In this document: one piece after another, positions 37,027 through 47,390 of the stretch | Position numbering within the stretch: position 1 is the first letter of the stretch | Layout of the letters: every line of letters begins with the position of its first letter | Assembly: GCA_000802095.1 (NCBI GenBank) | Contig: JUEB01000029.1 | Location: 211,620 to 275,619 of the forward strand | Direction: 5' to 3' | From: Peptococcaceae bacterium BICA1-7 | Lineage (GTDB): Bacteria > Bacillota > Desulfotomaculia > Desulfotomaculales > Desulfocucumaceae | Length of the DNA: 64,000 nucleotides | Translations under genes and position numbers: made by a program | The notes under the pieces: model-generated | What the model saw: the letters and a program-made list of their open reading frames with translations, nothing else | Databases searched by the model: none | What the model was told of the DNA's origin: nothing

Positions 37027-40000
37027 TGATGAGAATTAGCGAGGAAAAAATATTCCAGGAAATTGCTGAGAATAGAATAACCAAGGAACAGGCGCTAAAG
37101 CTTCTAAAAGGCATAAGCGCCGGGGTTTCCGGGGAAAGCTTTCCCCTGTCCGAGGGGCAAAAGCTGCTCTGGGTGTTTAGCCGTTTGGCCCCGGAGAGTT
37201 ATGCTTACAATGTTCCCCAGGCCTTCAGGGTAAGAAATGACATCGACACCGCCGCGCTGAAAGAAGCAGTCCGGCTTTTAATTGAACGGCATCCTTCACT
37301 GCGGGCGGTTTTCCGGCTGGAAGGAGATAATCCGGTTCAGGAAACGATAGAAAACCCGGAGGTTTGTTTTATTCTCAAGGATCTGTCCCTCTTTTCCGGA
37401 CCTGCCATAGAAAATGAAATTAAGGCTGCCTCCAGGGAGCCCTTTGATCTGGAAAAAGGGCCTCTCTTCAAAACCTATCTTTTTACCCTGCCGGGTAAAG
37501 AAATGGTTTTGCTGCTGGTTTTTCACCATATTGTGGTTGATGGCACTTCCATTCAAATTATACTTGACGAACTCCAGAGGTATTACAATGCCTTAAAGGG
37601 CGGGGAAAGCTATAAACCTACCCTGCAAAGGGCCACTTACCAGGATTTTGTATGCTGGCAGGAGGATATGCTCGAAGGCGAGAGAGGCCATAAGGATCTC
37701 CAATTCTGGAGAAATCAGCTTTTAGGTGAGATAAATCCTGTTGACCTGTACTTTGATAAAACCCCCCCGGCTTTGCCCACGTACAGAGGGGAGAGCCATT
37801 TTATCAGGATTGGCAGTCCTCTGGCGGGGGAGATAAAATTGCTGTCTGTCCGTGAGGAAACAACGGTTTTTTCGGTTTTACTGTCCGCCTTCAAGGTGCT
37901 TCTTTATCGTTACAGCAGCCAGGAGGACATTTATGTGGTAACCCCGGTGGCGGGCAGGCCAGAAACAAGGTTTGAAGAGATAGTGGGGAATTTTGTTAAT
38001 CTGGTGGTCATAAGGAGCCATCTTTCGGGTGATAAAGAATTTAGGACGCTATTAAAGGAAATAGGGGAGACAGCGATCAACGCCCTTGATCACGGCAATT
38101 ACCCCTTTGGCAGAATTACCGGTGAACTGGGGAAAAAGCATAAAAAAACTGCCCCTCAGCTTTTCAGAACAGCATTTTATTTGCAAAACTGGAAAAAGAG
38201 AACTACTGGAAACCTCTTCCAAAAGAAGGATGGTTTTATTCTGGAGCCCTACGGGGAAATTACCCAGGAGGGGGAATTCGACCTGACACTGGATGTTTTC
38301 CCGGTGGAGGAAGGTTACAGGCTGTGTTTTAAATATAACCCCGACCTTTTTGAAGAGAGGACAATTGTCAACATGGCCGGGCATTACACCCGGGTATTGG
38401 AGGATATTGTAAAAAACCCGGAAAAAACCATCTCCGGCATCAACCTTTTAATGCCCGAAGAGAGGCAGAAAATACTGGTGGAATGGAACGATACCTCCGC
38501 CCGGCATCCACTGGAAAAAGGTGTTCACGATCTGTTCGAGGAACAGGCCGGGCGAACGCCCGGGGAAATTGCCGTAATTCAGGGGGACAGGACAGCCACC
38601 TACAGGGAGCTGAATGACAGGGCCGCACGGCTGGCCAATTATCTGCAACGTACAGGGGTTGATCCCGGAGGCGTGGCGGGTGTCTACATGGATCGGTCTA
38701 TTGAAATGCTGGTGGGGCTGCTGGCACTGTTCAAGGCAGGCTGCGCCTTTGTTCCGCTTGATCCTGCCTACCCGGCCGAAAGGCTTTCCTATATGCTTGA
38801 AAACGCCGGGGCAGGCCTTTTGCTGACGCACTCCTCTGCCGACTCAGGAAAGCTGGGCTTTAGCGGAAGGATCATTAAGCTGGACACCCTGTGGAACGAC
38901 ATTGACCGGGAGTCATCTTTGTATGTAAACAGGGCCAATCCTTCCGGCCTGGCTTATATTATTTATACCTCGGGGTCCACCGGAAAGCCCAAGGGTGTAC
39001 AGACTCCTCAAAGGGGGCTTGTTAATTTTCTTTGCTCAATGAAAAAAACTCCCGGTTTTTCTGAGAGGGATTTGGTGTTGTCCATAACCTCCATATGTTT
39101 TGATCCTTTTACCGTGGAGCTGTTTCTGCCTCTGGCTGCCGGGGGAAAGGTTGAGCTGATACCGGCCCCGGTGGCCAGAGACGGCAACGCATTGAGGCAG
39201 ATCATAGAAAAAAGCCGCGCCACTGTTATTCAGGCCACTCCCTCCACCTGGCAGATGCTGCTGGCCGCCGGCTGGGATAAGAAGCTTCCCGCAAAGCTTT
39301 TGTGCGGGGGCGAGGCGTTGACCGGCGATCTGGCCGAAAAATTGCTCCAGCGCGGAGAAGAGCTCTGGAATGTTTTTGGTCCAACCGAAGCGACGGTCTG
39401 GTCAGCGGTGGGGAGGATAAGGACCGGTGACAAAATAACTGTGGGCAGACCCATTGACAATATCCGTTACTATGTACTGGACCGCTTCGGTAACCCTGTT
39501 CCGGCCGGTGTGCCCGGTGAGCTTTACATCGGCGGTGAAGGGCTTTCCCCCGGGTACATGAACCGCCCCGATCTCACATCGGTGTCGTTCATTGCAAACT
39601 TCTTCGATACCAGCGGGTCCACAACACTGTACAAGTCGGGGGACCTTGTCCGCTTTCTGCAGGATGGCCGGGTAGAATATCTGGGCAGAGTGGACCATCA
39701 GGTGAAGCTGAGAGGGTTCCGGATAGAACTGGGTGAGATTGAGGCTGCCCTGAAAAGGCTGGAAGGCATACAGAACGCAGCAGTGGCTGTGCGCACCGAC
39801 AGTGAGGACCACAAGCACCTTTTCGCCTTTCTTGTTTCCGGGGGATCCGCCGGGGAAATGACGGGGCAGGAAATGGCTCTCATGCTAAAAAGCTGGCTCC
39901 CCGGCTACATGATACCGTCAAGGTTTGTCTATCTAAGGGAGTTTCCCCTGACCCCAAGCCGTAAGGTGGACAGGAAATACCTGTCTTCAGCCGGTTTGTC

Positions 40001-43000
40001 CGAGATAACCCGGGACTATGGGCTAACTGACGGTGAGCCCTCTGTGCCGGAAGTGCCCCGGGAGGGGCGGGCAAGCCGGTCCAGTCGGCATTCTATAGAC
40101 TCCAGCTGGTGTATACAGGGAGATTTGTTAAATATAATAGCAAGCATTCTGAAAATAGGCGCAGAGGAAATTAATGACAGCGCCAACCTTGGTGAATACG
40201 GCTTTGACTCCATAAGATTTACCGCCCTGAGCGCCAGGTTAAATGAAAAATACGGCATCAATGTAAGTCCGGCTCTCTTTTACGAGTATTCCACAATCAA
40301 GTCGATAGCGTCACTTCTATTTAAAAAATACAGTGATGCCATGAAAAGTTGTTACGGTACTGAGCTTCAAGGCTCTTCATCCATAAAACCGCTAGCCCCC
40401 CGGCTGGAAGCTCCGGTTATATCAAGGGCTTCGATGGCAGGAGTTGCGGAGCCGGTAGCCATTATCGGTATAAGCGGGAAGATGCCTCAGTCTTCCAGCC
40501 TGGAGGAATTCTGGGAAAATCTTATTGCAAACAGAGATCTGATCACCGAAATTCCCCGGGACCGGTGGGACTGGAACGGATCTGCGGCCAAAGAGGCCAG
40601 CAAAACTAAAGCTGTGCGGGGCGGCTTCATCAGGGATGTGGACCGGTTTGACGCCTCTTTCTTCGGGATTTCACCCCGCGAGGCCCAGTTAATGGACCCT
40701 CAGCAGAGGCTTTTCCTGGAGGTTGCCTGGGCGGCCATTGAGGATGGAGGATACAGGGCATCAGACCTCTCAGGGACCAAAATAGGTGTTTTTGTAGGCG
40801 TGGGCAGCTTTGACTACTGGCAGGTGCAGCAGGAAAGCCTGCGGCCCCCGGATGGACATACACTGTCAGGACTGGCCCACTCCATAATAGCCAACAGGGT
40901 GTCGTATCTTCTTAATCTGAAAGGTCCCAGTGCCTCCATTGACACCGCCTGCTCAAGTTCGCTGGTATCGATCCACAGGGCGGTCAAGGCAATTCAGGGT
41001 GGGTTGTGCGATATGGCCCTGGCCGGGGGTGTAAACGCTCTGTTAAGCCCCTTCCTGTTCATAGCGTCGGACAGGGGCGGGATGATGAGCGAAGACGGCC
41101 GGTGCAAGACCTTTGACAGTTCAGCGGATGGATATGTGCGCGGCGAGGGGGCCGGTGCGCTTTTGCTCAAGCCCCTGAACAGGGCCAGGGCAGATGGTGA
41201 TTATATTTACGGCGTAATCAGGGGTTCTGCCGAAAATCACGGGGGCAGGACAAATTCTCTGACTGCTCCAAATCCCGGCGCACAGGCCGATCTGCTGGTG
41301 GAAGCTTATGAAGAGGCCGGAGTAGATCCCGCAACCATAACATATATAGAAACTCACGGGACCGGTACCTCTCTGGGGGACCCCATAGAGGTAAATGGCC
41401 TGAAAAAGGCCTTTGAGGAGCTTTATGTCAAGCGGGGCAGGCCGGATCCGGCGAAAGCCCACTGCGGTCTGGGATCTGTAAAGACAAATATTGGCCACCT
41501 GGAAACTGCGGCAGGCGTTGCCGGGGTTTTGAAAGTGCTTTTGGCCATGAGACATAAAAGGCTGCCGGGGAATCTTCACTTCAGGGAAAAGAACCCGTAT
41601 ATCAACCTGGAAAACAGCCCCTTTTACATAGTAAGCCAAAATATGGACTGGGAGCGTCTTACCGATAGATCAGGCAGTAAAATTCCCAGGAGGGCGGGAG
41701 TAAGCTCCTTTGGCTTTGGGGGATCCAACGCCCACGTTGTCATTGAAGAGTATTCCGATCAGGGTTCCGGGGCCGGCGCACAGACCGGAACTCCCCATGT
41801 TTTTGTTCTTTCGGCGAAGAATGGGGACAGACTGAAGGAGTATGCCGGGAGAATGGTTGATTATCTTGAAAAGAGGAAAGACTTGCAGCGGGAGCCTGGA
41901 CCCGGTTCAGAAGAATTATTACAACAAATTCAGGAGGAACTGGCCGGCATACTGTCACGCCTGCTCAGAGTGAAAGCCGAAGATATTTCGCTGGACGAGG
42001 GCTTCCAGGAATATTGCCTGGACAAGGTTGGACTGAGCAGATTTGCTTCACTAATAAACGAGAAATTCAAAATTACCCTGCCTATTGACAAACTGTCTGA
42101 AATACACACGATAAGAGATCTTGCTCATTACCTGCGATTGGAAAAAGGTAACAGCCATAAAGCCACTGAGGAGGTAGAAAAAAGCCTCCAGGTATCATTG
42201 GCGGATATTGCCTTTACACTTCAGACCGGGCGTGAGGCTATGGATGAAAGGCTGGCTGTGGTTGCGTCAGACGCAGATGAACTTATTATCAGGCTGAAGC
42301 AGTTTATTGACGGAAAGGACAGTATAGATGGGTTGTTTAGAAGTAACGGCGGTGTGGGCGGAGATCTCTCAGCGCTGCTTATAGAAGGGGAGGAAGGCAG
42401 AGAGTTTATTAGGATCATTGTAAAAGAAAGAAAACAGAACAAACTGGCGCAAATCTGGGCGGCTGGGGCGGAAATTGACTGGAGTATGCTATACTGGGAC
42501 CATTTGCCCATACGTGTACCCCTTCCCACCTATCCCTTTGCCAGGGAGCGCCACTGGATTTCCCGTCCCGGCGGCGGAAACAGCCGGGTCAGTCAGGCCG
42601 CTCCTGCAGAGAAAAAGGATCAGGAAGCGATCCTTTACTATCGGAGCAAATGGGTTGCTGCCGGGATAAATGCTAACAATGGCGGAAACAATGCGCCCGG
42701 TGACATATGGGTATTTGATACAGGGGAAGATTTATTGGAAGCTTTGAAAGAGAAAGCTCAAACAGAGAAAAGCAAAGAATCTGGACTGATACTGATTAAG
42801 CCTGGGAACGGCTACCGGGAACTGGGCAGCGGCATGTATGAGATAAATCCCGAAAACCAGGATGATTATTATAAGCTGGCCGAGGTCCTTTCACTGCATA
42901 AAACTATGCCGGCCGGGATAGTTCACAGGTGGTCCCCGGGACGTTTTACCGGAAGCCCCGACGAACTCAAAAGCCAGATCGGGCAAGGAGTCCTGTCACT

Positions 43001-46000
43001 CCTTTACTTAAGCCGCGCAATAATGGAACTAAAACCCAAAGAAAGGGTTCGCCTGCTTTTGGTGTACTCCGGACAGGAGGATCAACCTCAGCCGCAGTAC
43101 GCTGCCGTTAGCGGCTATGCCAGGACAGTGCGCCTGGAGTATCCAAAGCTGGACATCAGGACTCTGGAATTATCTTTAAACAGGGAAAGCGGTGATGAAG
43201 CTTCCGGGCTGGCGGAAATTGTGATAGGAGAGCTGGGGAAAAATTCCGGGGCTGCGGGTGAGGTCAGATATGAGGGCGGCTTACGTCTGGTCAGGCGTAT
43301 TGAGGAATTTAGCCCTCCTGTTGCAGGTGAAAGAGAACTGCCTCTCAGGGACAGGGGAGTTTACATAATTACTGGAGGCATGGGAGGCCTTGGGCTTATA
43401 TTTGCCGAGTATCTTGCGGTTAAGGTAAAGGCCGGGCTGATTCTTTCGGGCCGTAGTGATTTAAGCGCCGAAAAGAAAGAGAGGATAAAGCGGCTTGAGG
43501 AATTGGGTGCTGAAGTTATCTACGTAAAGGCAGATATAACAAGGCGTGAAGATGTGGAAAAGCTTGTCGATACGGCGAAATCAAGGTTTAAGGGTATTAA
43601 CGGAATTATACATGGGGCCGGAGTAATTCGTGATTCCCTGGTTATAAGAAAAAACAAGGACGACTTCAAGGCGGTTATTGCTCCCAAGGTGTTCGGAACA
43701 GTGTATCTGGACGAGGCCACAAAAGCTGAAAACCTGGACTTTTTCGTACTTTTCTCCTCAAATTCTGCGGTTTTGGGTGGCGCGGGACAGTGCGATTACG
43801 CATACGGCAACAGCTTTTTGGACAGCTATGCCCATCTCAGGGAAAAGATGAAAAACAGCGGAATACGCAGTGGCAAGTCGCTGTCATTGAGCTGGCCCCT
43901 GTGGAGGGACGGGGGAATGAAGGCCAATGCCCGCTATAAGGAATATATGAAAAGGACTTTCGGAATTGAGGAGCTTACAGCGGAAGCCGGGCTGGAGGCG
44001 TTTGAGCGGGGGCTTCTGGCAGACCAGTCCGGGGTTATTGTTATATCCGGAAACAGCCAAAAGTTGGAAAGAATTTTGAATTACCTGCCTTTTTCGGACA
44101 GTAAAAGGCAGGATGGCGCAAATACCGGTAAAAAGGCATTAAAAAGCATCGAGCAATTTCTAGTCCGTCTGTCCTCTGACATTTTAAAAGTCCGGCAGCG
44201 GGATATTGATGTAAACGCCAAAATGAGCGATTACGGGTTTGACTCTCTGTGTCTAATGGAGCTGGCGGACAAAATCAATAATACCTATGGTCTTGATATA
44301 ACGCCTGCCGTTTTTTATGAGTACACCACTCTCAGGTCGCTGTCAGGACACCTGGTGGAAGAGTATGGCCAAAAGCTGGCTGATCTCTTCGGGGAAAGCG
44401 AGGAAGAAACAGAAAGGCCCGGCCTGGAAGCTGACTGGGAAGGTTACCGGCTGCCGGCCCTTGAGGAAAAGGATGATCCCCTTAAGCCTGGGCAGCACCG
44501 AACAGAACAGACTGCCGTGGAACCGGTGGCAGTCATAGGCATGAGCGGGGTAATGCCGCAGTCGGATGACCTGGAAGAGTTCTGGAAGCACCTGATGGAG
44601 GAGAGGGACCTGATTACCGAGATTCCCGGCGACCGCTGGAACTGGAGGGAGTACTACGGCGACCCCACTAAAGAAGGTAATAAGAGCAACTTAAGGTGGG
44701 GGGGCTTGATCAGAGATATAGATAAGTTCGACGCCTCATTCTTTGGCATTCCGGACGGGGAGGCCGATTTCATGGACCCCCAGCAGAGGATTTTTCTGGA
44801 AACGGCCTGGAAGACCATAGAGGATGCAGGGTATAAGCCCTCTGACTTATCGGGAACCAAAACAGGGGTCTATGTTGGTGTGGCCACACTGGATTATAAC
44901 GATCTGCTCCTGGAAAAAGGGGTGGATGTAAAGCCGTATACTCCCACCGGAGTGTCTCACTCAGTTCTGGCAAACCGGGTGTCTTACCTGCTTAACCTCC
45001 GGGGGCCCAGCAACGCAATAAATACGGCGTGCTCCAGTTCTTTAACGGCTATACAGATGGGTATGGAAGCTTTAAGGAACGGGACTTGTGAAATGGCCAT
45101 TGCCGGTGGAGTAAATGCTATTCTGAGCCCCACCGGGTTCATATATTTTGGAAAGTCGGGTGTGCTAAGCAGTGAAGGCAAGTGCAGGGCCTTTGACAGG
45201 GACGCCGGCGGGTATGTCAGGGGGGAAGGCTGCGGGGCAGTGCTGCTAAAGCCTCTAAGCAGGGCCATTAAGGACAAAGACAATATTTACGGGGTTATTT
45301 CCGGTGGGGCGGTCAATCACGGGGGGCATTCCAATTCCCTTACCGCTCCCAGCCCGAAGGCCCAGGCTGATTTGCTTGTGAGCGCCTATGAAGACGCACT
45401 GATTGACCCTGGCACGATTACCTATATTGAAGCTCACGGGACCGGGACAAGCCTGGGAGACTCCATAGAGGTAAGCAGCCTTAAAAAAGCATTTAAAAGG
45501 ATGTACGGTAGAAACGGCAGGCCCTGGCCGGGAGAGACCCGGTGCGGGCTGGGCACGGTAAAAACCAATATAGGCCACCTGGAAACAGCAGCGGGAATCG
45601 CAGGAGTAATAAAGGTGCTTTTGTCCATGAAAAATGGCTTTCTGCCTGCCAGTATTCATTTTAATGAATTGAATCCCTATATCCGGCTGGAGGATAGTCC
45701 TTTTTATATTGTTGACAGCACCAGGCCCTGGGAGCGCCTGCTGGATGGTGATGGCCGGGAAATACCAAGGAGGGCCGGGGTAAGTTCCTTTGGTTTTGGT
45801 GGCGTCAACGCACACCTTGTGATTGAAGAATATACAGGCCGCCGGCCTGGGGCTGAGAACCGGGAGCCTTGTATAATCGTTCTTTCAGCCGCCAATGAAG
45901 AGAGGCTTAATATATATGCCGGCAAATTGCTTAATTATCTGGAAAAAATAGATGATAACAATGCTGAGATAAGTCTTGCAGATGTGGCCTACACCCTTCA

Positions 46001-47351
46001 GGTGGGCAGGGAGGCCATGGTGGAAAGAATGGCCGCTGTGGTTGCAGATTTCCGGGAGCTAAGGGAAATATTGACCCGGTATAACCGGGGGGATATGGAT
46101 ATTGACGGTCTTTACAGGGGCAGTGCGGAGGACAACAGGCTAAAGTTCAATGTAATAGTGGGCGGGGAAGATGGCGCCCATTTTATAAGAAGCCTTGTGG
46201 CTAAAAAAAGATATCATAAGCTGGCCGGTATTTGGGCGCTGGGAGGGGATATAAACTGGGAGCTGCTCTATACTTCATCGAAGCCAGGGCGCGTGTCCCT
46301 TCCCACCTATCCCTTTGCCCGGGAGCGCCACTGGATGCCAGTTCCCGCAACGAGTAATAAAACACTGCCGGGACGGGAAAAAATCCATCCGCTTATTGAC
46401 AGGAATGTGTCCACTTTTAGAGAGGAAAGATTTGCAACGGTGTTTACAGGCGCTGAATTTGTACTGTCAGACCATCTGGTGGCAGGCCAAAAGACCATGC
46501 CCGGGGCGGCATTTCTGGAAATGGCCCGGGCGGCGGGAGAAATAGCCGGAGAAAGAGTTGTCAGGAAAATGACAAATGTAGTATGGGTTAGCCCCCTGGT
46601 GGTTGACGGCCTTCCCAGGGAGGTTTTCACAACCCTGCGCCCGGAGCGGGGGGCAGTAGAATTTGAGCTGTACACCGGCATGGAAAATGGCGCCAGGGTG
46701 GTGCACAGCAGGGGCAAGCTGTTATTTGAAGGCCATGAGGAAGACCCTGCCCGGGAGATATTTAACATACAGGAGATTATGGCGCGCTGTCTCAGGGTGG
46801 CAGATGGTGAAGAGTGTTATAGGCTGCTGAGGGAAACGGGTTTCAGGTATGGCCCCGGCTTTAAGGTGATCAGTGAATTATTCGGTAGTGAAAGGGAATC
46901 CCTGTCCCGGCTTGACTTGCCGCCTGAGGCCGGTTCCGGCTTTGTGTTGCACCCGTCACTGCTGGACGGGGCTATACAGACAATTGTCGGTATGATGTCT
47001 GATTCTTCCATTTCAGCAGGCGTGCCTTACCTTCCCTTTGCTGTAGGGGAGGTGGAAATGTTCGGTCCCCTGTCAGGCCCGTGCTATGCACACTGCACCT
47101 ATGCCGGCGATGGCCAATTGGGGCCGGAAATGATGAAATTCAATATTGCCATTTTTGATGAGAGCGGAAGAGTTCTTTTAAAAATTAAGGATTATACCGC
47201 AAGGCCGGTGCTGCAGAATAGGACTGTTGATAATAAATTGGATTTGGCAAGAGAAGATTTCGATGAAAAGTTTTACAGCGGGCTGCTTGATAAGTTGGCC
47301 AGGGGAGAAATCACTCCGGACGCCGCCGTAAGAATGAGAGTAGGCGCATAA
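37026..47351 (+). CDS. Hybrid NRPS-PKS megasynthase 2 (modules 4-6, DH half)
   Basis: 3,441 aa, counted from the ATG at 37026 that overlaps the upstream stop as TGATG; GGAG lies 9 nt before it, though an ATG 15 nt earlier is possible. N-terminal docking motif 3-31. Module 4: condensation domain (about 39-460; H-H-I-V-V-D-G 167-173), adenylation domain (about 500-1000; Y-T-S-G-S-T-G-K-P-K-G from 647) and carrier (S1062). The binding-pocket residues I read as D-P-V-Q-L-G-V-V-W-K, closest to known glycine codes. Module 5: KS (1142-1575; C1309, H1444, H1491) with a carrier-like insert (1629-1710), KR (motif 2115-2123, B type) and ACP (S2407). Module 6: KS (2499-2930; C2669, H2804, H2851) and DH (H3150, D3314). 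It ends in a docking motif (3405-3441), so module 6 finishes on the next protein. Confidence 0.93.
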   Translation: MMRISEEKIFQEIAENRITKEQALKLLKGISAGVSGESFPLSEGQKLLWVFSRLAPESYAYNVPQAFRVRNDIDTAALKEAVRLLIERHPSLRAVFRLEGDNPVQETIENPEVCFILKDLSLFSGPAIENEIKAASREPFDLEKGPLFKTYLFTLPGKEMVLLLVFHHIVVDGTSIQIILDELQRYYNALKGGESYKPTLQRATYQDFVCWQEDMLEGERGHKDLQFWRNQLLGEINPVDLYFDKTPPALPTYRGESHFIRIGSPLAGEIKLLSVREETTVFSVLLSAFKVLLYRYSSQEDIYVVTPVAGRPETRFEEIVGNFVNLVVIRSHLSGDKEFRTLLKEIGETAINALDHGNYPFGRITGELGKKHKKTAPQLFRTAFYLQNWKKRTTGNLFQKKDGFILEPYGEITQEGEFDLTLDVFPVEEGYRLCFKYNPDLFEERTIVNMAGHYTRVLEDIVKNPEKTISGINLLMPEERQKILVEWNDTSARHPLEKGVHDLFEEQAGRTPGEIAVIQGDRTATYRELNDRAARLANYLQRTGVDPGGVAGVYMDRSIEMLVGLLALFKAGCAFVPLDPAYPAERLSYMLENAGAGLLLTHSSADSGKLGFSGRIIKLDTLWNDIDRESSLYVNRANPSGLAYIIYTSGSTGKPKGVQTPQRGLVNFLCSMKKTPGFSERDLVLSITSICFDPFTVELFLPLAAGGKVELIPAPVARDGNALRQIIEKSRATVIQATPSTWQMLLAAGWDKKLPAKLLCGGEALTGDLAEKLLQRGEELWNVFGPTEATVWSAVGRIRTGDKITVGRPIDNIRYYVLDRFGNPVPAGVPGELYIGGEGLSPGYMNRPDLTSVSFIANFFDTSGSTTLYKSGDLVRFLQDGRVEYLGRVDHQVKLRGFRIELGEIEAALKRLEGIQNAAVAVRTDSEDHKHLFAFLVSGGSAGEMTGQEMALMLKSWLPGYMIPSRFVYLREFPLTPSRKVDRKYLSSAGLSEITRDYGLTDGEPSVPEVPREGRASRSSRHSIDSSWCIQGDLLNIIASILKIGAEEINDSANLGEYGFDSIRFTALSARLNEKYGINVSPALFYEYSTIKSIASLLFKKYSDAMKSCYGTELQGSSSIKPLAPRLEAPVISRASMAGVAEPVAIIGISGKMPQSSSLEEFWENLIANRDLITEIPRDRWDWNGSAAKEASKTKAVRGGFIRDVDRFDASFFGISPREAQLMDPQQRLFLEVAWAAIEDGGYRASDLSGTKIGVFVGVGSFDYWQVQQESLRPPDGHTLSGLAHSIIANRVSYLLNLKGPSASIDTACSSSLVSIHRAVKAIQGGLCDMALAGGVNALLSPFLFIASDRGGMMSEDGRCKTFDSSADGYVRGEGAGALLLKPLNRARADGDYIYGVIRGSAENHGGRTNSLTAPNPGAQADLLVEAYEEAGVDPATITYIETHGTGTSLGDPIEVNGLKKAFEELYVKRGRPDPAKAHCGLGSVKTNIGHLETAAGVAGVLKVLLAMRHKRLPGNLHFREKNPYINLENSPFYIVSQNMDWERLTDRSGSKIPRRAGVSSFGFGGSNAHVVIEEYSDQGSGAGAQTGTPHVFVLSAKNGDRLKEYAGRMVDYLEKRKDLQREPGPGSEELLQQIQEELAGILSRLLRVKAEDISLDEGFQEYCLDKVGLSRFASLINEKFKITLPIDKLSEIHTIRDLAHYLRLEKGNSHKATEEVEKSLQVSLADIAFTLQTGREAMDERLAVVASDADELIIRLKQFIDGKDSIDGLFRSNGGVGGDLSALLIEGEEGREFIRIIVKERKQNKLAQIWAAGAEIDWSMLYWDHLPIRVPLPTYPFARERHWISRPGGGNSRVSQAAPAEKKDQEAILYYRSKWVAAGINANNGGNNAPGDIWVFDTGEDLLEALKEKAQTEKSKESGLILIKPGNGYRELGSGMYEINPENQDDYYKLAEVLSLHKTMPAGIVHRWSPGRFTGSPDELKSQIGQGVLSLLYLSRAIMELKPKERVRLLLVYSGQEDQPQPQYAAVSGYARTVRLEYPKLDIRTLELSLNRESGDEASGLAEIVIGELGKNSGAAGEVRYEGGLRLVRRIEEFSPPVAGERELPLRDRGVYIITGGMGGLGLIFAEYLAVKVKAGLILSGRSDLSAEKKERIKRLEELGAEVIYVKADITRREDVEKLVDTAKSRFKGINGIIHGAGVIRDSLVIRKNKDDFKAVIAPKVFGTVYLDEATKAENLDFFVLFSSNSAVLGGAGQCDYAYGNSFLDSYAHLREKMKNSGIRSGKSLSLSWPLWRDGGMKANARYKEYMKRTFGIEELTAEAGLEAFERGLLADQSGVIVISGNSQKLERILNYLPFSDSKRQDGANTGKKALKSIEQFLVRLSSDILKVRQRDIDVNAKMSDYGFDSLCLMELADKINNTYGLDITPAVFYEYTTLRSLSGHLVEEYGQKLADLFGESEEETERPGLEADWEGYRLPALEEKDDPLKPGQHRTEQTAVEPVAVIGMSGVMPQSDDLEEFWKHLMEERDLITEIPGDRWNWREYYGDPTKEGNKSNLRWGGLIRDIDKFDASFFGIPDGEADFMDPQQRIFLETAWKTIEDAGYKPSDLSGTKTGVYVGVATLDYNDLLLEKGVDVKPYTPTGVSHSVLANRVSYLLNLRGPSNAINTACSSSLTAIQMGMEALRNGTCEMAIAGGVNAILSPTGFIYFGKSGVLSSEGKCRAFDRDAGGYVRGEGCGAVLLKPLSRAIKDKDNIYGVISGGAVNHGGHSNSLTAPSPKAQADLLVSAYEDALIDPGTITYIEAHGTGTSLGDSIEVSSLKKAFKRMYGRNGRPWPGETRCGLGTVKTNIGHLETAAGIAGVIKVLLSMKNGFLPASIHFNELNPYIRLEDSPFYIVDSTRPWERLLDGDGREIPRRAGVSSFGFGGVNAHLVIEEYTGRRPGAENREPCIIVLSAANEERLNIYAGKLLNYLEKIDDNNAEISLADVAYTLQVGREAMVERMAAVVADFRELREILTRYNRGDMDIDGLYRGSAEDNRLKFNVIVGGEDGAHFIRSLVAKKRYHKLAGIWALGGDINWELLYTSSKPGRVSLPTYPFARERHWMPVPATSNKTLPGREKIHPLIDRNVSTFREERFATVFTGAEFVLSDHLVAGQKTMPGAAFLEMARAAGEIAGERVVRKMTNVVWVSPLVVDGLPREVFTTLRPERGAVEFELYTGMENGARVVHSRGKLLFEGHEEDPAREIFNIQEIMARCLRVADGEECYRLLRETGFRYGPGFKVISELFGSERESLSRLDLPPEAGSGFVLHPSLLDGAIQTIVGMMSDSSISAGVPYLPFAVGEVEMFGPLSGPCYAHCTYAGDGQLGPEMMKFNIAIFDESGRVLLKIKDYTARPVLQNRTVDNKLDLAREDFDEKFYSGLLDKLARGEITPDAAVRMRVGA
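41908..42153 (+). other. Serine-less carrier-like insert in the module 5 KS flank
   Basis: About 80 residues (1629-1710) interrupt the KS-to-L-P-T-Y-P-F linker. The pattern is that of an ACP: I-x-x-E-L-A-G-I-L then L-D-E-G-F-x-E-Y then L-S-R-F-A-S-L-I-N-E-K-F. But the Asp-Ser motif reads L-D-K-V, with Lys1667 replacing the phosphopantetheine Ser, so it cannot carry a chain. Confidence 0.75.
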
Positions 47352-47390
47352 GCGGTATATGGAACCGCAATCTTACCATGCAGGGGAGAT

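Noticed and set aside
41908..42153. Active ACP in the module 5 KS flank
   Set aside because: There is no Ser at the attachment position and the segment interrupts a KS flank rather than ending a module.
42510..46340. Near-identical stretches of about 36 nt (42521-42555 and 46300-46336) taken as a mobile repeat
   Set aside because: They encode the conserved L-P-T-Y-P-F-A-R-E-R-H-W linker of two modules; shared ancestry or gene conversion explains them.
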